This document shows, in pieces, positions 35,269 through 44,929 of a stretch of 64,000 nucleotides of DNA (the first letter of the stretch is position 1; each line of letters starts with the position of its first letter). The notes under the pieces are model-generated. The model searched no databases, was not told where the DNA came from, and was given only the letters and a program-made list of their open reading frames with translations. This DNA comes from Anaerocolumna sp047777345. Its GTDB lineage: Bacteria > Bacillota > Clostridia > Lachnospirales > Lachnospiraceae. Made by a program: the position numbers and the translations under genes. The stretch lies in the NCBI GenBank assembly GCA_047777345.1, contig JBKEEJ010000015.1, positions 1 to 64,000 on the forward strand, written 5' to 3'.

Positions 35269-35943
35269 ATGGAAAATATAAAGATTATCGAAGTAAAGGA
35301 AAGTGTCTTTGCGGATAATAACAAGGAAGCTTGCCGTATCCGATTAAATTTAAAGAGGGAGAAAACTTTCCTGCTTAACTTAATGTCCTCTCCCGGAAGC
35401 GGCAAAACTACCGTACTTTTGAAAACGATTAATAAGCTAAAAGACAGGTTTCATATCGGGGTAATGGAAGCGGACATTGACTATGCGGTAGACGCAGAAA
35501 AAATAGCTGCCACAGGCATCAAATCCATCCAACTTCATACCGGCGGCATGTGCCATCTTGATGCCGGTATGACGGAGCAGGGACTTAAGGAACTAGAAAC
35601 GAAAGATCTTGACCTGGTTGTTCTGGAAAACGTAGGAAACTTAGTATGCCCTGCCGAATTTGACACCGGAGCCGTGAAGAACGCAATGATTTTATCTGTC
35701 CCCGAAGGACATGACAAACCGCTTAAATATCCCCTTATCTTTACTGTTTGTGATGTGCTTTTAATCAATAAAATAGACGTACTTCCCTATTTTGATTTTG
35801 ATTTGGAAAGGGTAAAAGAGTATGCCTATATGCGAAATCCTAACCTGAAAATCTTTCCTGTTTCCGCAAAGACTGGGGAAGGAATGGGTGCCTGGACAGA
35901 TTGGCTGACGAAACAGGTTATGGATTGGAATCAGATCGATTAG
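35269..35943 (+). CDS. hypB: hydrogenase nickel-insertion GTPase HypB
   Basis: GTPase of 224 residues that helps load nickel with HypA. P-loop SSPGSGKTT near residue 40, the metal-binding TGGMCHLDA motif (His/Cys), VLENVGNLVCPAEFD and the NKID specificity motif are present. The His-rich N-terminal nickel store of some HypB proteins is absent. GGAAGG precedes the ATG. Works with hypA just upstream; hypCDEF are not nearby. Confidence 0.93.
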   Translation: MENIKIIEVKESVFADNNKEACRIRLNLKREKTFLLNLMSSPGSGKTTVLLKTINKLKDRFHIGVMEADIDYAVDAEKIAATGIKSIQLHTGGMCHLDAGMTEQGLKELETKDLDLVVLENVGNLVCPAEFDTGAVKNAMILSVPEGHDKPLKYPLIFTVCDVLLINKIDVLPYFDFDLERVKEYAYMRNPNLKIFPVSAKTGEGMGAWTDWLTKQVMDWNQID

Positions 35944-35963
35944 GCATTAGAATAAGTCCATAA

Positions 35964-36037
35964 GGGGCTGTCCCACCATGCTAAGTCGGGAATGTGCGGT
36001 AAGTTACAATCCCCAAAAAGCATTGTGCGGCAGCCTC
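35964..36037. terminator. CTGTYGCA-type hairpin after hypB
   Basis: ggggctgtcccaccatgct (35964-35982) pairs imperfectly with agcattgtgcggcagcctc (36019-36037). The second arm is close to the arm at 6781-6793. T-rich sequence follows (tttctttaaa). It lies between converging hypB and the minus-strand gene. Confidence 0.55.
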
Positions 36038-36088
36038 TTTCTTTAAACTTATTTAATATTTGCTGCAGATTATTAATAAGGTCAGGTT

Positions 36089-36529
36089 TTATAAAAATTC
36101 CAGCAGGTCATTCATAAAGTCCTGTTCAATTTTAACAAGATCTTTAGCTAATTCCACTATTTCGCCGGAAGCGTTTTTATATTTATTAATATATTCGCTG
36201 ACGGATTTAATACCCATGTTACAGCCGTCAATCATCAGATCCGCAATTTTATGGGTATCGTCGTTCATCATTAGTTTAATCTCAGTACTTATCCAGGAAA
36301 AAGCTTTTGCCATAGCCGGGGGATCTTTTTCATCTTCATGAAATTCATTCAGCAATTGATGGCATTTGTCACCAATTTTAATATGCTTATCATTATATTC
36401 GTTAATAAGATTTTTTAATCTTTCATCGGTTATAAAGGGCATTACCTGCTCCATACTATTGGTAGCTGACTTACATCCTGAATTACATTCTTTTAAAAGA
36501 TTTATGCTGTCTTCGTTTATAGTAATCAT
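36089..36529 (-). CDS. hypothetical four-helix (ferritin-like) protein
   Basis: Protein of 146 residues, almost wholly helical and amphipathic, with Glu/His/Cys-containing helices (CNSGCKSATNSMEQVM; YNDKHIKIGDKCHQLLNEF; DLVKIEQDFMNDLL). The plan resembles PA2169/DUF2383-type ferritin-like bundles, but I cannot confirm metal ligands. The ribosome site AGAAAGG directly abuts the ATG at 36529, which is unusually close; an alternative non-ATG start a few codons on is possible. Not obviously tied to its neighbours. Confidence 0.7.
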   Translation of the reverse strand: MITINEDSINLLKECNSGCKSATNSMEQVMPFITDERLKNLINEYNDKHIKIGDKCHQLLNEFHEDEKDPPAMAKAFSWISTEIKLMMNDDTHKIADLMIDGCNMGIKSVSEYINKYKNASGEIVELAKDLVKIEQDFMNDLLEFL

Positions 36530-36720
36530 CCTTTCTATATTACTTTTGGCAGGGTAACTGGAAAATTGAAATTTCAGTTGGTGTTCTTTTCTTTGATTTA
36601 TTATTTTTTACAATTACCTGTACTTCTAGCTAATATTCCCAGAATACTTAAGTTTTATTCAGGATTAGAAAAGGTCAGACATTTTACGGCGCTGTTATAA
36701 AATTCACAACAGCCTTTTAA

Positions 36721-37305
36721 TTATACTTTTTCTGTCTTATCCTGATAGAAAACATTCATGGCATTGGTAACCATTTTATAGGTAAGTTCTGCCATATGTC
36801 CCGGCGTATCGTCATTATCTTTTAATAGCCAGGTTTTTATAAGACCCAGACATCCGTTTAGGCAAAAGGAAAAGGAATATTTTAAATCGTCATGTGCATT
36901 GGGAAATATGGGTTCCAAAGCCTGGATACTGTGTTCGGCAATAATGGATTCTATTTTATGAATAAATGAAATGTCGCCATGGGGGCCGATAAGCGCCTTG
37001 CATATTTCTTTGTTTTTCAGCAGTATGGAAAATATATCCTCAATAAAGGGAAAAGTATTTTCTTTGACACCAATAGGATGGGTGTCAATGGCAAGTTTTA
37101 CATCATCAAATATTTCTGTTTCAATCTTTTCTAACATATTGTAGATGTCGGTATAATGCAGGTAAAAAGTAGAACGATTAATGTCCACTAAATCCACCAG
37201 TTCTTTTACCGTAATTTCATTAATGCTTTTGCTTTGCATCAGTTTGGCAAGACCGCTGCGTAATTGGGCTTTTGTTTTCCTGACTCTTCGATCCGTTTTT
37301 TTCAT
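36721..37305 (-). CDS. TetR-family transcriptional regulator
   Basis: Protein of 194 residues: the N-terminal TetR HTH is clear (TVKELVDLVDINRSTFYLHY), and the C-terminal helical ligand domain (ALIGPHGDISFIHKIE; FCLNGCLGLIKTWL) matches the dihydroxyacetone-kinase-regulator-like TetR subgroup common in Firmicutes. GGGAGG precedes the ATG. Divergent from the YhgE/Pip gene; the intervening 247 bp holds palindromes with ATAGAC/GTCTAT, so it most likely represses both genes. Confidence 0.92.
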   Translation of the reverse strand: MKKTDRRVRKTKAQLRSGLAKLMQSKSINEITVKELVDLVDINRSTFYLHYTDIYNMLEKIETEIFDDVKLAIDTHPIGVKENTFPFIEDIFSILLKNKEICKALIGPHGDISFIHKIESIIAEHSIQALEPIFPNAHDDLKYSFSFCLNGCLGLIKTWLLKDNDDTPGHMAELTYKMVTNAMNVFYQDKTEKV

Positions 37306-37328
37306 TTGGTATCCTCCCTATTTATAAA

Positions 37329-37345
37329 ATAGACATAACGTCTAT
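37329..37345. promoter_or_regulatory. palindromic TetR operator candidate
   Basis: ATAGAC (37329-37334) and GTCTAT (37340-37345) form an inverted repeat with a 5-bp centre, close to the tetR start. Further related sequences (tctatagaa, tctatttatagaat, tctattaatagaat) follow up to about 37515, suggesting several sites in the divergent region. Confidence 0.5.
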
Positions 37346-37552
37346 TAAAATACAAATAGTAGTTTATCTATAGAATAATGGATAAAATAATTAGATTTAA
37401 TGGTTGCAAGCTTATCTTAACATTAGTATAATTCTTTTCTGACACAAAATCAACACAATATCTATTTATAGAATCTTATTTTATTATTAATAAGATTATC
37501 TATTAATAGAATTACATTGTCTGACGGAACAGAAAGACAGAAAGGAGTTTTT

Positions 37553-39739
37553 ATGATTCGAAAAGAATGGAAAAAGCTATTACGAAACAAAAATAATGTT
37601 GTTAGTAATAGTTGCAATTATTATTATACCAACTGTTTACACTACGCTTTTTCTAGGTTCCATGTGGGATCCATATGGTAAGGTGGACAATTTACCGGTG
37701 GCAGTAGTAAATCAGGATAAGGAAGTAACCTTTGAAAATCAGGTTTTACACATCGGGGATGACCTGGTAGAAAATTTAAAAGATAATGATTCTTTGAAAT
37801 TTGATTTTGTAGACAGTACTACAGCAAATCAAGGTCTGGAAGACGGAACATATTATATGGTTATTACCATTCCGCAGGACTTTTCTTTCAATGCAACTAC
37901 CGTTATGGATAAAAATCCGCAAAAGATGGAATTAACATATAAAACCAATCCCGCTCATAATTACATTGCCAGCAAAATGGGTGAGAATGCAGTTGCAAGA
38001 ATTAAGGAGAGTCTGAATACAGAAGTAACCAAGGTTTACTTGGATACAATTTCCGATTTATTCACTGAGGCTTCGGATGGAATGCAGAAAGCCAGTGACG
38101 GAGCGGAAAAGTTACAAGATGGTTTAACTAAAGTAAGTGATGGCGCACAAAGTTATACCGAAGGGGTAAATAAGATTGCCACCGGCGCTTCCCAACTGGC
38201 GGAAAATAATGCTGCACTGAATCATGGTATCAGTCAGTTATCTTCCGGAGTTCATGAACTAAGCGACGGAAGTAAAAAACTTATAAATGGATTGAATACG
38301 TTATCTGGTTCCATTCATTCGACCATACCGTCCGGTTCGGATATTGCAGCGCTGGGAAAAGGACTGGATGCGTATAAATCCGGCATTAATCAATTAAATA
38401 CAGCATTAAATAATTTTTCGTTTGGAAATCAGGGAAAGAAATCGGCGATTCCCTTTCAAACATTGGAAGCAGCACCCAAGCGGCGGCTGCAGATGTATCC
38501 GCAATAGGAAATGCCGTAAAAACACTAAGTCAGGCTAATTTAACAAAAGAGCAGGCCCTGGCTTTGCAAACCATTGTTGCATCTGCAACGGATCTGGGCG
38601 GACATTTAAGCACCATTGCCACGGATACCAAGAGTGTAGGAAACAGTTTAACTTCCCTTACAACAGGTATGAGTAAAATAAATGAACTGAAAACAGCCGT
38701 TAATACTTTGGCTAAGAACAGTGAAACTGTTTTGGGAAACAGCAAAGCGGCGGTAAATGGTCTTTACAGCGGACTTACCGGTGTGGAACAAGCCCTGAAT
38801 AATCAGATTATTCCGGGAGAAATGAGCTTAAATCAGGGAATCAATAAAGTTCAGACTGCCATAGATAAAAAGGATGGACTAAAGGACAGTATTTCTTCCT
38901 ATACGGCAGCCGTTGCCGAGATTGCAGAAGGTACGAAAACCTTAGATAATAAATCAGCTGACTTAATTGACGGAGTAACAGAACTTACCGATGGCAGCAA
39001 AGAATTGTACAATGCTTTAAGTGATGGCACAAAAGAAATGAAGGAAGCTGAAATTAAGGATGAAACTGCTGATATGATGGCGTCTCCGGTTGATTTGGAT
39101 GAAACCAAAGTTACAAAGATGGAGAACAATGGACATGCAATGTCTGTATATATGATGTCTGTGGCATTATGGGTAGGATGTATTGCCTTTTGTATTATGT
39201 ATCCGTTGTCCCATTATGAAGGCCAATTAAAATCAGGTTTTGTCTGGTTTATCAGTAAAGCTTCCGTAGCTTATGGAGTAGCAATTTTGCAAGCAGTCGT
39301 AATGATCTTTATGCTTAACCGCATTAACGGATTTAAACCGGAACAAATGGGCAGGACTGTTTTTATAGCATGTCTGGCATCTGTGGCATTTATGTCCTTA
39401 CTATATTTCTTTAATATATGCTTTGGCAAAATCGGAAGCTTTATTATGTTAATCTATATGGTAATTCAGTTATCCGGTTCTGCCGGTACCTATCCCATTG
39501 AACTATCCGGTTCTTTTGTAGCAAAAATTCATAAATATCTTCCCTTTAGTTATTCCATTGATGCATTCCGCAGTACCATTTCAGGAAGCGGAAGCATTAA
39601 GGAACCGGTTATAGTATTGTCCGCAATCTTTATTGTAAGTACCATCCTGACCATTCTGATATTCAATATCAGGGCGAAACGTATTAAGAATGGCAAGCCC
39701 CAATTATTTGAGTTACTGGAAAAAAGCGGCTTGGCTTAA
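37553..39739 (+). pseudogene. YhgE/Pip-domain membrane protein with two frameshifts
   Basis: Rebuilt length is about 728 residues. AAAGGAG precedes ATG 37553 (MIRKEWKKLLRNK); then one extra A in the A5 run at 37589-37593 shifts into the frame reading MLLVIVAIIIIPTVYTTLFL, the first membrane helix. A missing A near 38435-38441 restores the original frame (IGDSLSNIGSSTQAAAADVS). The middle is a long Ser/Gly/Leu coiled-coil of SDG(A/S)..L repeats, and the last third has five to six membrane helices, as in YhgE/Pip (phage infection protein) and ABC-2-like exporters. Both lesions are in A-runs, one gain and one loss, so sequence errors are quite possible. Confidence 0.8.
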
Positions 39740-39763
39740 GTTATAAAATAATATAGAAAACTG

Positions 39764-39815
39764 GTGGAGCTGTTTTAAGTACGTAATCGTAAACGTAAAA
39801 CAGCCCCACTTTTTT
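39764..39815. terminator. intrinsic terminator between YhgE gene and LacI gene
   Basis: gtggagctgtttta (39764-39777) pairs with taaaacagccccac (39796-39809), followed by six T residues. Serves the plus-strand YhgE gene; the minus-strand lacI gene converges on it. Confidence 0.8.
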
Positions 39816-39859
39816 GTTGACTTCTTTGCTTTCTTATAAATATATTCCCCATGTTACGA

Positions 39860-40876
39860 TTAAATTTCCTGGACGGTTTGGCGCACTACCAGCTGGACAT
39901 CCAGAGTGACGGTATGCTCTAACTGTGGCTTTTCATGAATGGCATCCAGTAATAAGTTAACGGCCTGTTCTGCCTTTTTATGAACATCCTGGGATATGGT
40001 GGTAAGTTTTGGCGTAACAAAGGAACAAAGGTCCAGATTATCAAAGCCGATAACGGACAAGTCCTTTGGCACCATACAGCCATTAAGCCTGGCACCTTCA
40101 ATAATGCCTAAGGCAAGTAAATCGGCGGCCGCAAATACGGCGGTAATATCAATCTGTTTATTGGCAATATCCCTTCCAATATTGAGGCCATCCTCATATC
40201 TGGTAAAAGTGTTGATTAAAAATGAGTCTTCATAGGGAATGCCGGCTTCTTTCAAAGCATCCCGGTATCCGTCGTAACGGCGGGATACAATGGGATTTGA
40301 TTCGCTGTAACATCCGGCAAATGCAATCCTTTTGTGCCCGTTGGAAATTAAATATTTTGTGGCAATGTATCCTCCTTTGTAGTCATTGACACAAACCGTC
40401 AACGCATTGGGATTTGCCTTGTGAAAGCTATCGATAAATACAATGGGACAGAGGCTGTTTTCAATAATTTGACTCATAGATTCTTCACTTTGCTGAGACA
40501 TAAATATGGCTCCGTCCACATTCCAGTTTTGCAACAAGGTAGATGCGTTAACAACATTCTCTACCGTACGGATAATCGCGTAGTATCCGGCCTTGCGGAT
40601 CATGGATTCCAATTCGCCGAATAATTCGCTAAGATAGGGATCTTTAAATATATTGTCACCTGGCTGATAGGTGTTTGCAAATACGGCAATCATTCTGGAT
40701 GAACGTTTGGAAAGACTTCGGGCATTTAAGTTTGGCACATAATTATATTTCTGAATCAATTTCTGTATCAATTCCACGGTTTGGGCAGAAACCTTGTCGT
40801 AATGTCCGTTTATTACGTTGGATACGGTCATAACACTTACCCCGGCTTCTTTTGCAATGTCTTTTAAATTTGCCAT
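39860..40876 (-). CDS. LacI-family repressor of the alpha-glucoside locus
   Basis: Protein of 338 residues. HTH: NLKDIAKEAGVSVMTVSNVI, then hinge (YVPNLNARSLSKRSS) and effector domain (SNGHKRIAFAGC; FAAADLLALGIIEGA; LSVIGFDNLDLCSFVTP). AAGGAGG precedes the ATG. Divergent from the transport/hydrolase operon starting at 41265. Three operator copies of the type GTTTAAC-GTTAAAC lie between, one next to its own start, so it is probably autoregulated and represses the operon until an alpha-glucoside signal binds. Confidence 0.93.
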   Translation of the reverse strand: MANLKDIAKEAGVSVMTVSNVINGHYDKVSAQTVELIQKLIQKYNYVPNLNARSLSKRSSRMIAVFANTYQPGDNIFKDPYLSELFGELESMIRKAGYYAIIRTVENVVNASTLLQNWNVDGAIFMSQQSEESMSQIIENSLCPIVFIDSFHKANPNALTVCVNDYKGGYIATKYLISNGHKRIAFAGCYSESNPIVSRRYDGYRDALKEAGIPYEDSFLINTFTRYEDGLNIGRDIANKQIDITAVFAAADLLALGIIEGARLNGCMVPKDLSVIGFDNLDLCSFVTPKLTTISQDVHKKAEQAVNLLLDAIHEKPQLEHTVTLDVQLVVRQTVQEI

Positions 40877-40948
40877 ATATAATAAGCCTCCTTATATTAA
40901 CATCCGAAGGTACTCTTTATTGGATAGGATATGAATCCTGCTTGTCAG

Positions 40949-41025
40949 GTTTAACGTTAAATATGCTAAATTCCTATTATTATAATAACATATAATTATT
41001 ATTTAATAAGTTTAACATTAAACAA
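40949..41025. promoter_or_regulatory. two LacI operators near the lacI start
   Basis: GTTTAACGTTAAA (40949-40961) and AAGTTTAACATTAAACAAG (41007-41025 region) match the stronger palindrome at 41215. Their place in front of the minus-strand lacI gene suits autoregulation and looping to the third site. Confidence 0.7.
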
Positions 41026-41177
41026 GTATTCATGCAATATGATTTTTCTTTGTATCCTTTTAATATTCATAAGATAAAAGATATCGCAGTAATCAGTTAT
41101 GTATAAGCAAAGTCCTCTTTTTCAGAAGGCAGTGTTAAATAGTTACAATAAAAATGTAAATATATGCTAAAAGAATG

Positions 41178-41230
41178 TTGACATTTACAAAAAACGATAA
41201 TATAATCAGATTAAAGTTTAACGTTAAACT
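41178..41230 (+). promoter_or_regulatory. strong promoter overlapped by a perfect LacI operator
   Basis: TTGACA (41178-41183) and TATAAT (41201-41206) are consensus elements with a 17-bp spacer. The perfect 16-bp palindrome AGTTTAACGTTAAACT (41215-41230) covers the expected transcription start. Repressor binding there would block the operon. Confidence 0.9.
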
Positions 41231-41264
41231 AACATATATAAATGATTCATTAAGGAGGACAATT

Positions 41265-43025
41265 ATGAGAAGGAGATTAGTCAAATACCTTGCTGTCGTA
41301 GTAGCAATTGCACTTTCGATAAGTATGGTAACGGGGTGTTCAAAAAAAGCAGAGGAATCCGGTGCGGACTCCGATAACAAAGAGGTTTCGGCACTGACGG
41401 AAAACGACAACAAACAGGTAGCGGATGAAACGGATCCATGGAAATTAGCAAGAACAACTACATATGCGCCTTACCCGGAAACGGTGACTTTTACTATGGG
41501 TATAACAGTAAGAGCTGACGTGGCATATCCGGAAGGCAGTACGGATACAGTTGAAAATAGTGCTTATACAAGGTTTTTAAAATCGAAACTCAATATACAG
41601 AATAAAAGTGCCTTTGAGGCAGCTAATGATGAGGATTTTAAGCAGAAAATATCCCTTGCCATTACCAGCGGGGAACTGCCCGATATTGTAACCGTAGGAT
41701 ATGATGAGTTCAAGGAATTAGTAAGAAACGATATGATTGAAGATTTAACGGAAAGCTATAACAATTGTGCCAGCGATTTGATGAAAGAAATTTATGCCTC
41801 CAACGATAACCGTTCTTTAGAAATGGCAACCATTGACGGCAAATTATATGCCCTTCCCGTAACGGCTATTTCCAGCGGGCCGGAAATGTTATGGCTTAGA
41901 GGTGACTGGATGGATAAGCTGGGCCTTAGTGCTCCGGAGACACTAGAAGACATTGCCAACATTGTGCGTGCCTTTATCGAAAAAGATCCGGGAGGTAACG
42001 GGCCTGGTAAAACAATAGGCATTCCTCTTTGCATCGCAGGGGATAATTTTTTATATGGCGGCTATTCTGCGGCTTTTCGTGTGAATAATATATTTACCTC
42101 TTTTGGGGCATTTCCGGAACAATGGATTGCAGGAAAAGATGGTTTAGCTGTTTATGGCTCTGTGCAGCCGGAGATGAAACAGGGACTGCAGGTTCTTGCT
42201 GACTGGTATAAAGAAGGAATAATCGATCAGCAGTTTGCAGTACGTTCCTATGATGATATTAAAGCGTTAGTTACCGATGGCAAATGCGGTTCCTATTTCT
42301 GTGGTTGGTGGGCACCTTATGATCTGGCAGCTTCCTATGAATTAAATCCGGATGTGGATTGGCGTGCTTATATTTTACCCGCAGGGCCCGATGGCAAGGT
42401 AACAATGTGGGCAGGTAATCCGAATCAATATTATACAGTAGTACGAAAAGGATATGAATATCCGGAATTAATCATTAAAGCAAAGAGTGTTACTCTTGAC
42501 TACAACCAGGGAGATGCGGCATATACGGACGACAGTAAGGAATGTAAGGAATACCTGGATTGGGTCAGCCATTCCTATGGTATAGAGGTAATTGGCGGTT
42601 TTGACTTTTATGATGCCGCAGAACGGGCTTATCTGCATATCAGCGAAGCAATTAACGGAACCAGAGATCCGAAACAGATGAATGCATATGAACATTCCTT
42701 ATATGAATCCTGTAAAAAATATCTGGATGCTGTAAATGCCGGAAAGAAACCGGAAAAGACTGACTGGCTGAATTACAATTGCCGGATGGTTTCCAGTAAA
42801 TTAATGTATGAGACCGAAGTAAATACCGTTCAGCCCGTTTTCTTTAGCCAGACGGAATCCATGCCGTTGATGTGGGAGAGTTTAAAGAAGATGGAGAGAG
42901 AAACCATTCTGAAAATAGTAACCAACGAAGTCGGCATAGATGAATTTGATACTTTTGTTAACGAATGGATGAGTGCAGGCGGAGATATTATCACTAAAGA
43001 AGTAAATGAGGAAATAAAAAAATAG
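41265..43025 (+). CDS. extracellular sugar-binding lipoprotein (Lpl/Ytc type)
   Basis: About 586 residues with a lipobox signal (SISMVTGCSKK). Large binding proteins of this type (LplA/YtcQ) work with the LplB/LplC-like permeases encoded next. Visible features are the SGELPDIVTVGYDEFKELVRN segment, which is conserved in this class, and MLWLRGDWMDKLGL. ATG 41265 follows AAGGAGG. First gene of the operon, behind the strong repressed promoter; a hairpin after it may set its protein level above that of the permeases. Confidence 0.9.
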   Translation: MRRRLVKYLAVVVAIALSISMVTGCSKKAEESGADSDNKEVSALTENDNKQVADETDPWKLARTTTYAPYPETVTFTMGITVRADVAYPEGSTDTVENSAYTRFLKSKLNIQNKSAFEAANDEDFKQKISLAITSGELPDIVTVGYDEFKELVRNDMIEDLTESYNNCASDLMKEIYASNDNRSLEMATIDGKLYALPVTAISSGPEMLWLRGDWMDKLGLSAPETLEDIANIVRAFIEKDPGGNGPGKTIGIPLCIAGDNFLYGGYSAAFRVNNIFTSFGAFPEQWIAGKDGLAVYGSVQPEMKQGLQVLADWYKEGIIDQQFAVRSYDDIKALVTDGKCGSYFCGWWAPYDLAASYELNPDVDWRAYILPAGPDGKVTMWAGNPNQYYTVVRKGYEYPELIIKAKSVTLDYNQGDAAYTDDSKECKEYLDWVSHSYGIEVIGGFDFYDAAERAYLHISEAINGTRDPKQMNAYEHSLYESCKKYLDAVNAGKKPEKTDWLNYNCRMVSSKLMYETEVNTVQPVFFSQTESMPLMWESLKKMERETILKIVTNEVGIDEFDTFVNEWMSAGGDIITKEVNEEIKK

Positions 43026-43041
43026 CGCAGACTTTGTTTTC

Positions 43042-43071
43042 CCGGGGCTGTTGCATTTTGCAAAGCCCCGG
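43042..43071 (+). promoter_or_regulatory. intercistronic hairpin after the binding-protein gene
   Basis: ccggggct...ttgca pairs with tgcaaagccccgg around a 3-nt loop, within 20 bases of the stop codon, without a T-run. Stable stems here usually protect the upstream mRNA or partly end transcription, so that more binder than permease is made. Confidence 0.65.
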
Positions 43072-43119
43072 AATGTAAAATAAGCCGGCAGTACTGGTTA
43101 AAATGGGAGGAATGGTTTT

Positions 43120-44010
43120 ATGCGTAAAGCAAAAAAACAGGTCTACTATCATTTTATGTTGTTTCCTGGTATGGTTTTACTGTTTATTTTCAATTTTATT
43201 CCAATGGTTGGAATTATTATGGCCTTTCAGAATTTTAGTATTGCCAAAGGAATGTTTCAATCTCCCTGGGTCGGATTAAAAAACTTTCAATTTATTTTCA
43301 ATCTTCCTGACAGCAGGCAGATATTTGAAAGCACAATAATCATTTCCCTTGGCAAAATAATACTTGGCATACTGGTTCCGGTCTGTTTTTCCTTGTTACT
43401 TAATGAAATAAAGGGAAAACATTTTAAGAAATCCATTCAGACCATTGTTTATTTGCCCCATTTTTTATCCTGGGTAGTATTTGCCACCATAGTAAAATAT
43501 GTTTTTTCCTATGATGGTCCGATTAATGAACTTTTGAAAATATTTGGAATGAAGCCAATTATGTTTTTAGGAAGTAATCAATGGTTCCGTCAGTTAATGA
43601 TATTTACGGATTGCTGGAAAGAATTCGGATATGGGTCTATTATCTATTTGGCTGCCCTTACCGGAATTGACCCGGGCCTTTATGAAGCGGCTTCCATTGA
43701 CGGGGCAAATCGCTGGAAACAGATATTACATATAACCATACCTGGAATTATGCCAATTATACTGATTACATTAACCATGGCATTGCCAAACATATTAAAT
43801 GCCGGATTTGATCAGATTTATAACTTATATAATCCCCTGGTTTATGAATCCGGAGATATTCTGGACACCTATATTTATCGGGTCGGTATGGTAAAACGGC
43901 AATATAGTTTGGGTACGGCAGTGGGATTAATTAAATCTACGGTGGGAATGATTCTTATTTTGACTGCAAACGGTTTGGTTACAAAATTTTCAGACCGTCG
44001 TATGTTTTAG
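43120..44010 (+). CDS. sugar ABC transporter permease (LplB type)
   Basis: Protein of 296 residues with six membrane helices. The N-terminus (YHFMLFPGMVLLFIFNFIPM) is typical for LplB-like subunits; the coupling loop is YEAASIDGANRWKQILHITI. GGGAGG precedes the ATG. The system has no ATPase gene here; a shared MsmX-type ATPase elsewhere is the usual solution in Firmicutes. Confidence 0.93.
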   Translation: MRKAKKQVYYHFMLFPGMVLLFIFNFIPMVGIIMAFQNFSIAKGMFQSPWVGLKNFQFIFNLPDSRQIFESTIIISLGKIILGILVPVCFSLLLNEIKGKHFKKSIQTIVYLPHFLSWVVFATIVKYVFSYDGPINELLKIFGMKPIMFLGSNQWFRQLMIFTDCWKEFGYGSIIYLAALTGIDPGLYEAASIDGANRWKQILHITIPGIMPIILITLTMALPNILNAGFDQIYNLYNPLVYESGDILDTYIYRVGMVKRQYSLGTAVGLIKSTVGMILILTANGLVTKFSDRRMF

Positions 44011-44022
44011 GAGGAAGAGGCT

Positions 44023-44904
44023 ATGGCAGGAAAGAGAAGGTTAAAAATATCAACGGCTATGATATACCTGGTTACCCTTATGCTCGGCTTAAGCTGTCTG
44101 CTCCCTTTGATTAATACGGTGGCTGTTTCATTCAGCAACAGCGCGGCCGCAACAGCCGGCAGGGTTGGATTAATTCCGGTAGGATTCACACTAAGTTCTT
44201 ACAAGAAAATTTTTGCCGATGAACAACTCTGGAGGTCTTATCTTATTTCTATTATCCGTGTTGTCCTGGGAACCAGCATTAATGTTTTTTTAGTAATTTT
44301 CATGGCATACCCTTTGTCAAAATCAAAGAAAGAGTTTCATTCCCAGGGAATCTATATGAAACTGGTTATTTTTGCAATGTTGTTTAATGGCGGTATGATA
44401 CCTACGTATATGGTCGTTCAAAAATTAAACCTGCTGAATACGATTTGGGCTTTAATTTTACCGGGTGCGGTAGGTGTAGGCAATATTATTTTAATGATGA
44501 ATTTTTTCCGCGGTGTGCCCAAATCTTTAGAAGAAGCGGCAGAAATTGACGGGGCCAATCCCTTTCAGATATTGTTTAATGTGTTTGTACCCGCATCAAA
44601 ACCCTGTATTGCGACCATTACCCTATTTTGTATGGTAGGCCACTGGAATGATTATTTCAGCGGTATTTTATATATTACAAAAGTTCATAATTATCCTTTG
44701 CAAACCTATATACAGAGCATACAGACTACTTTCGATATTTCAAAAATTACCGATTTAAAAAAGCTGGAAGAATTTTTGGCAGTATCCTCAAGAACATTAA
44801 ATTCTGCCAAAATCGTTGTATCCGTTATACCATTATTGCTGATTTATCCGGTGCTGCAGAAATATTTTATTACGGGTATTGTTGTGGGAGCAATAAAAGA
44901 ATAA
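44023..44904 (+). CDS. sugar ABC transporter permease (LplC/YtcP type)
   Basis: Protein of 293 residues, six helices, coupling loop EEAAEIDGANPFQILFNVF, and the GHWNDYFSGILYI segment characteristic of this subunit. AGGAGGAAGAGG precedes the ATG, 12 bp after the first permease. Forms the heterodimeric channel with it. Confidence 0.93.
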   Translation: MAGKRRLKISTAMIYLVTLMLGLSCLLPLINTVAVSFSNSAAATAGRVGLIPVGFTLSSYKKIFADEQLWRSYLISIIRVVLGTSINVFLVIFMAYPLSKSKKEFHSQGIYMKLVIFAMLFNGGMIPTYMVVQKLNLLNTIWALILPGAVGVGNIILMMNFFRGVPKSLEEAAEIDGANPFQILFNVFVPASKPCIATITLFCMVGHWNDYFSGILYITKVHNYPLQTYIQSIQTTFDISKITDLKKLEEFLAVSSRTLNSAKIVVSVIPLLLIYPVLQKYFITGIVVGAIKE

Positions 44905-44929
44905 ATACTAGATTTTGAGGGGGAAACAG

